A stretch of DNA of 9,449 nt from Bacteroidaceae bacterium (GTDB lineage: Bacteria > Bacteroidota > Bacteroidia > Bacteroidales > Bacteroidaceae): NCBI GenBank assembly GCA_017466965.1, contig JAFTTD010000083.1, positions 1-9,449 on the forward strand, read 5' to 3'. The number at the start of each line of letters is the position of its first letter. Within the stretch, counting starts at the first letter, position 1. The notes beneath the pieces are model-generated. The model was not told the origin of the DNA. It did no database searches and worked only from the letters and a program-made list of their open reading frames with translations. This document shows positions 5,584-9,449 of the stretch, in pieces. The translations under genes were made by a program, and so were the position numbers.

Positions 5584-8130
5584 ATGAAAAAAACAAAATG
5601 CGCAATACTACACCTTCTTGTTGTAGTGCTGTTCTTGTTCGTTGGTTGTACGGAGGTGACAACTATAGATTTAAGTGGCACATGGCAGTTCAGCCTTGAT
5701 CGTCAAGGTAAAATGGGCCCGGATTCTCAAATGACAGAAACAATACAGCTTCCTGGCACAACGGATACAAATCAGAAAGGTGACACGCTTGAGTGGAAAG
5801 GTGAAACGACGCATCTTTCCCGTCCTTATTCTTATAAAGGACGCGCATGGTATAGGCGCACTGTTGATATACCTAAAGGATGGAAAGACAAACAGGTGTA
5901 TCTTAAATTAGAACGTACAAGGCCTACTGAGATATATGTTGATGGCAAGTTTGTGGGTTCTTCTAACAATATATCCACTCCTCAGCTTTTTAGCCTTGGT
6001 GAATATCTTACTCCTGGCGAGCATGAACTGGATATAATGGTTGACAATGGTAGTGGAGTGCCTTGGCAGGTTTATGACAGCAGCCATGCTTATACAGAAA
6101 ACACCCAAACCAATTGGAACGGCATTATTGGTGAGATAAGTTTGAGTATTTTGCAAGAGGAGTATCCTGATGTGAGAGTTCATCCAGCTTTCAACGATTT
6201 CCACATTGACGGCCAGCACTTCTACGCCAATGGTCACAAGATATTCCTTCGAGGCAGACACGATGCCTGCGTATGGCCACTCACAGGTCATGTGGCAATG
6301 GATATTGATTCATGGCGCAAGTATTTTCAGGTATGTGAGAATTACGGACTAAATCATGTGCGTTTCCATTCATGGTGTCCGCCAGAGGCCGCCTTTGCCG
6401 CAGCTGATGAATATGGAATCTTCTTGCAGCCTGAATTGCCGTTCTGGGGCGATTTCAATGACAAGGACACCGTACTGATGGATTTCTTGCTTAAGGAAGG
6501 TGAAAACATAATTCGCACATACGGACATCATCCTTCATTCCGCATGTTCGCCCTTGGCAACGAACTTTGGGGCAACATCAGTAAGATGGCTGAGTTTATA
6601 GATCATTTCCGTTCTATGGCTCCTGACAAAATATATACATTCGGTTCAAACTACTACTTAGGGTATGAGGGAGTGAAGCCGGGTATGGACTTCTTTGTTA
6701 CCTGCCGAGTTGGTGGAGAAGGATGGGGCAACTACAATACTCACACCCGTGGTTCATTCTCGTTTGCCGACGTTGCTGATGGAGGTATGATAAATCATTT
6801 TTATCCAAATACAGAGATGAACTTCACAGAAGGCTGCTCACTGGCACAAGTGCCTATAATTTCGCATGAGACAGCCCAGTTCCAGACATATCCTGATTAT
6901 GATGAGATAAAGAAATATACCGGCGCACTCTATCCGTATAACATGGAGATATTCCGTGACCGTCTCGAAAAAGCTGGTATGGCAGATTTGGCTAAGGACT
7001 TTCATCGTGCAAGCGGACTGTGGTCGTTGCAGTTGTATAAGCAGGACATAGAAATGGACCTTCGCACTCCTAATATGGCTGGTTTCCAGCTTCTTGATCT
7101 TCAGGATTATCCAGGACAGGGAAGTGCGTATGTAGGTATTCTTGATGCTTTCCTTGATTCAAAAGGGCTCTGCACTGAAGAGGAGTGGCGAGGCTGGTGT
7201 GCGCCTGTAGTACCTCTTCTGATAGTAGATAAGTTCTGTTTTGCCAATGATGAAACACTTCAGGCGAAGGTTCAGGTGGCAAACTATGGAGAAGAGAGCC
7301 TTAACGGTAAAACTTTGCATTGGACGCTTGGCAATGCTAAGGGCAGCATGGTGATAGAAAGTGATGAGTTTGGGCTTATAGATGTAGGTTCTATAGAAAT
7401 GTCTCTTGATTACTTTGAACAACCTGTTCAGCTTGAATTGTCACTCGTTGTTGAGGGTGCAAGCAACAATAATAAATATAATTTGTGGGTGTATCCGGCG
7501 AAGAATAATCTTGATGAACTGAAAAAAGAAACCTTGATAGCTACAGAATTTACAAATGATGTAGCGAAGCGTTTGGAGGATGGTGAAAGCGTGTTGCTGA
7601 TGCCTGGAGAGTCTGAACAGACAGTAGGAGGCTTGTTCCAGACGGACTATTGGAACTACCGTATGTTCAAGACCATATCAGAGAAAAATGGCAGACACGT
7701 TTCGCCTGGAACATTAGGGATACTTGCTGACCCGCAGCATCCGCTTTTCAACAGTTTTCCTACAGATATGCACACCAATTGGCAGTGGTTCCCTGTAGTT
7801 AAGGCGAGCCATCCGTTCAAATTAGACAACACTGCTCCTGAATATCGTCCTGTTGTGCAGGTTATTGACAATATAGAGCGCAATCACAAGTTGGGACTCG
7901 TTTTTGAGTTCTCTGTGGGTAAGGGGAAATTGCTTGTTGTCATGTCCGATTTGGAGAAGGCCTCTGAATATCCTGAAGGAAGACAATTCTATCTGAGTTT
8001 GTTGAAATATATGAAGTCGTCTGATTTTGAGCCTAAGACTCATATAAGTGCAGAGGACTTCAGAATACTGTTGGAAACGAAAGTTGTTGAGGGGAAAATT
8101 GGTCAGCTGGATAATATCTCTCCATATTGA
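5584..8130 (+). CDS. Exported glycoside hydrolase family 2 lipoprotein (beta-galactosidase-like)
   Basis: An 848-residue predicted exo-glycosidase, retaining mechanism, lipid-anchored outside the cytoplasm. Residues 1-21 are a signal peptide (MKKTK, then a hydrophobic run) ending FVG before C22, a lipobox with Phe instead of the usual Leu at -3. Residues ~27-190 are the GH2 sugar-binding jelly roll (LSGTWQFSLD; YVDGKFVG; NWNGIIGEI). The TIM barrel runs ~205-540, starting DGQHFYANGHKIFLRGRHD. The likely acid/base is E327 (ALGNELWG) and the likely nucleophile E429 (IISHETAQFQ). Residues ~545-635 look like a beta-sandwich, and ~640-815 a domain of the kind found at the end of many Bacteroidetes GH2 proteins (LLMPG; HTNWQWF). 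The usual Ig-like domain between jelly roll and barrel is almost absent. There is no SusC/SusD or sulfatase neighbour, so substrate is unknown; galactoside or uronide activity are both possible. Confidence 0.9.
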   Translation: MKKTKCAILHLLVVVLFLFVGCTEVTTIDLSGTWQFSLDRQGKMGPDSQMTETIQLPGTTDTNQKGDTLEWKGETTHLSRPYSYKGRAWYRRTVDIPKGWKDKQVYLKLERTRPTEIYVDGKFVGSSNNISTPQLFSLGEYLTPGEHELDIMVDNGSGVPWQVYDSSHAYTENTQTNWNGIIGEISLSILQEEYPDVRVHPAFNDFHIDGQHFYANGHKIFLRGRHDACVWPLTGHVAMDIDSWRKYFQVCENYGLNHVRFHSWCPPEAAFAAADEYGIFLQPELPFWGDFNDKDTVLMDFLLKEGENIIRTYGHHPSFRMFALGNELWGNISKMAEFIDHFRSMAPDKIYTFGSNYYLGYEGVKPGMDFFVTCRVGGEGWGNYNTHTRGSFSFADVADGGMINHFYPNTEMNFTEGCSLAQVPIISHETAQFQTYPDYDEIKKYTGALYPYNMEIFRDRLEKAGMADLAKDFHRASGLWSLQLYKQDIEMDLRTPNMAGFQLLDLQDYPGQGSAYVGILDAFLDSKGLCTEEEWRGWCAPVVPLLIVDKFCFANDETLQAKVQVANYGEESLNGKTLHWTLGNAKGSMVIESDEFGLIDVGSIEMSLDYFEQPVQLELSLVVEGASNNNKYNLWVYPAKNNLDELKKETLIATEFTNDVAKRLEDGESVLLMPGESEQTVGGLFQTDYWNYRMFKTISEKNGRHVSPGTLGILADPQHPLFNSFPTDMHTNWQWFPVVKASHPFKLDNTAPEYRPVVQVIDNIERNHKLGLVFEFSVGKGKLLVVMSDLEKASEYPEGRQFYLSLLKYMKSSDFEPKTHISAEDFRILLETKVVEGKIGQLDNISPY

Positions 8131-8216
8131 TGAATTGTCTATGTTGCAATTACTTATTCCCTGAATCATAAGAAAGTAGAGTCTGAAGGACATAAAATGC
8201 TTAATTACGCGATTTT
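8131..8216 (+). other. Short gap after the GH2 gene, no clear terminator
   Basis: From the GH2 stop to the dsbD promoter I see no gene and no good rho-independent terminator. The T run at 8213-8219 is not preceded by a convincing GC stem. Read-through from GH2 into dsbD is therefore possible, although dsbD has its own promoter. Confidence 0.45.
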
Positions 8217-8250
8217 TTTGCAATGCGTTCATTTGTTTTTTCTATCTTTG
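8217..8250 (+). promoter_or_regulatory. dsbD promoter (TTTG ... TATCTTTG)
   Basis: TATCTTTG at 8243-8250 matches the Bacteroidetes -7 consensus exactly. A TTTG at 8217-8220 lies 22 bases upstream, close to the expected -33 spacing of about 19-21. This is the best promoter in the window. Transcription should begin within a few bases of 8252-8257, giving a leader of about 110 bases. Confidence 0.7.
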
Positions 8251-8251
8251 C

Positions 8252-8321
8252 ACGTTGAATCCTTGTCTTTAAGGATTGCGTGTGTGCGCGCAATCGTATT
8301 GCGCTTTTATTCTTTCAACGT
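8252..8321 (+). promoter_or_regulatory. Structured 5' leader of dsbD, possible three-way junction or attenuator
   Basis: Three nested pairings fit together. An outer stem pairs ACGTTGAA (8252-8259) with TTCAACGT (8314-8321). Inside it, hairpin 1 pairs TCCTT (8260-8264) with AAGGA (8271-8275), extendable to 7 bp if the outer stem opens. Hairpin 2 pairs GCGCAAT (8288-8294) with ATTGCGC (8298-8304) over a 3-base loop and is followed by TTTT (8305-8308), like a short intrinsic terminator. The outer 5' arm lies at the very start of the predicted RNA. I do not recognise it as a known riboswitch. The 47 bases from 8322 to the ATG look unstructured and A/T rich. Confidence 0.4.
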
Positions 8322-8368
8322 TAAACATTATATTGTAATTGGAAATTACTAATTAAAACAAATATTTT

Positions 8369-9449
8369 ATGAAAATTTTAAGAACAATGATGTTGGCTCT
8401 GGGATTGCTAGTTATGGGTGTGGTAAATGCTCAGTTCGCTAATCCTGTAAAAGTTGAGACAACTCTTAAAAATCTGTCTGAAACAGAGGCGGAAATCTTT
8501 TTCAATGCAACCATCGAAACAGGTTGGCACATGTATTCTACCAATGTTATTCCTGACGGACCTACAGCAACAACTTTCAATGCGGAAGTGCTTACAGGCG
8601 CAGAACTTGTAGGACCGCTTCAGGCTGTTGGAAATGTTCAGAAGCATTATGAGGAAATGTTCGGAACAGATGTATTCTTCTTTGAAGGTAAAGGAACTTT
8701 CGTGCAGAAGGTGAAATTCACAGGAGGCAAGTATGAGATTACCGGATATTTGGAGTATGGTGCTTGTGATGATATGAATTGTATTCCTCCAACACCGGTA
8801 GAATTCAGCTTCTCAGGCGAGGCTAAAGTGCAGAAGGCCGTAAAGACTCCAGCTGCCAAAGCTGCTGATTCTGAGAAGACTGCAGCAAAGGCTAAGGCGG
8901 AAGAAAAGCCTCAGGCTAAAGCTGTAGAAAAGGAGGCTGTTAAGGAAGAGAAGCCAGTAGAGGCTGCTCAGGCGGAAGTTTCTAAGCCTGTTCTCGGTAA
9001 GGAGATTCTTTGGGCTCCTGTTATTGACCAGCTTAAGAGATTTGATGAAACAGGGAACGCTTCTGCTGCTGATTCTTCCCTTTGGCAGATTTTCTTGCTC
9101 GGACTCATTGGAGGTCTTGTTGCTCTTGTCACACCATGCGTATGGCCTATCATACCAATGACAGTAAGCTTCTTCCTCAAGCGTAGCGGAGACAAGAAGA
9201 AGGGCATACGTGACGCATGGATATATGGAGTTTCTATCGTAGTGATTTATCTTGCTCTCGGACTTATCGTGACAGGTATTTTCGGAGCAAATGCTCTCAA
9301 TTCACTTGCTACCAACGCCGTATTCAACATATTCTTCTTCCTGATGCTGGTTGTGTTCGCAGCTTCATTCTTCGGAGCGTTTGAACTTACTTTGCCTTCA
9401 TCATGGAGCAATGCAGTTGATTCAAAAGCAGAGAAAACAGGCGGTTTGC
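8369..9449 (+). CDS. dsbD: Thiol:disulfide interchange protein DsbD (3' end outside window)
   Basis: Inner-membrane protein that takes electrons from cytoplasmic thioredoxin and passes them to periplasmic proteins (disulfide isomerisation, cytochrome c maturation). The window holds 360 codons and the frame is still open at its end. Residues 1-21 are a Sec signal peptide with a likely cut after VNA. Residues ~25-150 form the periplasmic alpha domain, with the cysteine pair C133 and C138 in YGACDDMNCIPP; spacing is CxxxxC against CxxxxxC in E. coli DsbD. Residues ~151-209 are a Lys/Ala/Glu-rich linker. The membrane domain starts at ~238 and shows LVTPCVWPIIPM, with redox C257 matching the first transmembrane cysteine of DsbD. 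The second membrane cysteine and the C-terminal thioredoxin-like domain should lie beyond the window. The ATG at 8369 fits the signal peptide; there is no Shine-Dalgarno. Confidence 0.93.
   Translation, partial: MKILRTMMLALGLLVMGVVNAQFANPVKVETTLKNLSETEAEIFFNATIETGWHMYSTNVIPDGPTATTFNAEVLTGAELVGPLQAVGNVQKHYEEMFGTDVFFFEGKGTFVQKVKFTGGKYEITGYLEYGACDDMNCIPPTPVEFSFSGEAKVQKAVKTPAAKAADSEKTAAKAKAEEKPQAKAVEKEAVKEEKPVEAAQAEVSKPVLGKEILWAPVIDQLKRFDETGNASAADSSLWQIFLLGLIGGLVALVTPCVWPIIPMTVSFFLKRSGDKKKGIRDAWIYGVSIVVIYLALGLIVTGIFGANALNSLATNAVFNIFFFLMLVVFAASFFGAFELTLPSSWSNAVDSKAEKTGGL

Noticed and set aside
5576..5587. Three-codon frame (Met-Met-Leu-stop) whose TGA overlaps the GH2 start as ATGA
   Set aside because: Looks like translational coupling, but three codons in AT-rich DNA arise easily by chance and no ribosome-binding signal supports it.
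7822..8232. A 136-residue minus-strand frame across the GH2 end and the intergenic gap
   Set aside because: It is antisense to conserved GH2 sequence over most of its length and shows no known motif or promoter.
1..9449. A defence system, mobile element or biosynthetic cluster
   Set aside because: All genes fall in well-known families, there are no transposase, integrase or nuclease genes, and no repeat array is present.

Overview
The window looks like chromosomal DNA of a Bacteroidales bacterium, possibly Prevotella-like. The clues are the absence of Shine-Dalgarno sequences before the starts, three -7 boxes of the Bacteroidetes form TAnnTTTG (TACCTTTG, TATATTTG, TATCTTTG) placed before genes, moderate AT richness, and proteins that resemble Bacteroidetes relatives. 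Most of it is ordinary core or accessory metabolism. I see no rRNA, tRNA, insertion sequence, CRISPR array, phage gene or attachment site.

Layout. Positions 1-1861 (+) hold the C-terminal end of a NorM-like MATE efflux transporter and then a complete MATE transporter of the DinF type, 52 bases apart and probably co-transcribed. A 14-bp-stem bidirectional terminator at 1903-1947 separates them from the convergent carB (1998-5222, minus), a full-length carbamoyl phosphate synthase large subunit. A 361-base intergenic region (5223-5583) carries divergent promoters for carB and for a lipoprotein glycoside hydrolase of family 2 (5584-8130, +). After a 238-base gap with a good promoter and a foldable 5' leader comes dsbD (8369 to the window end, +, cut off), a membrane thiol-disulfide reductase.

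How the genes relate. They do not form one system. The two MATE pumps export small molecules from the cytoplasm. CarB supplies carbamoyl phosphate to pyrimidine and arginine synthesis; no carA lies beside it. The GH2 enzyme is a lone exported glycosidase without SusC/SusD partners. DsbD carries electrons across the inner membrane to periplasmic proteins.

Most worth checking: (1) CarB is of the animal CPS1/CAD type, and its C-terminal effector domain keeps five of the six residues that bind N-acetylglutamate in human CPS1, with a lysine at the sixth. Because characterised Bacteroides make arginine through N-succinyl intermediates, an N-succinylglutamate effector is a testable idea. (2) The GH2 protein seems to lack the immunoglobulin-like domain normally found between the sugar-binding domain and the barrel, and codon choice changes at that junction. 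(3) The dsbD leader can fold into a three-way junction with a terminator-like hairpin. These are readings by eye; no alignment or folding program was run.
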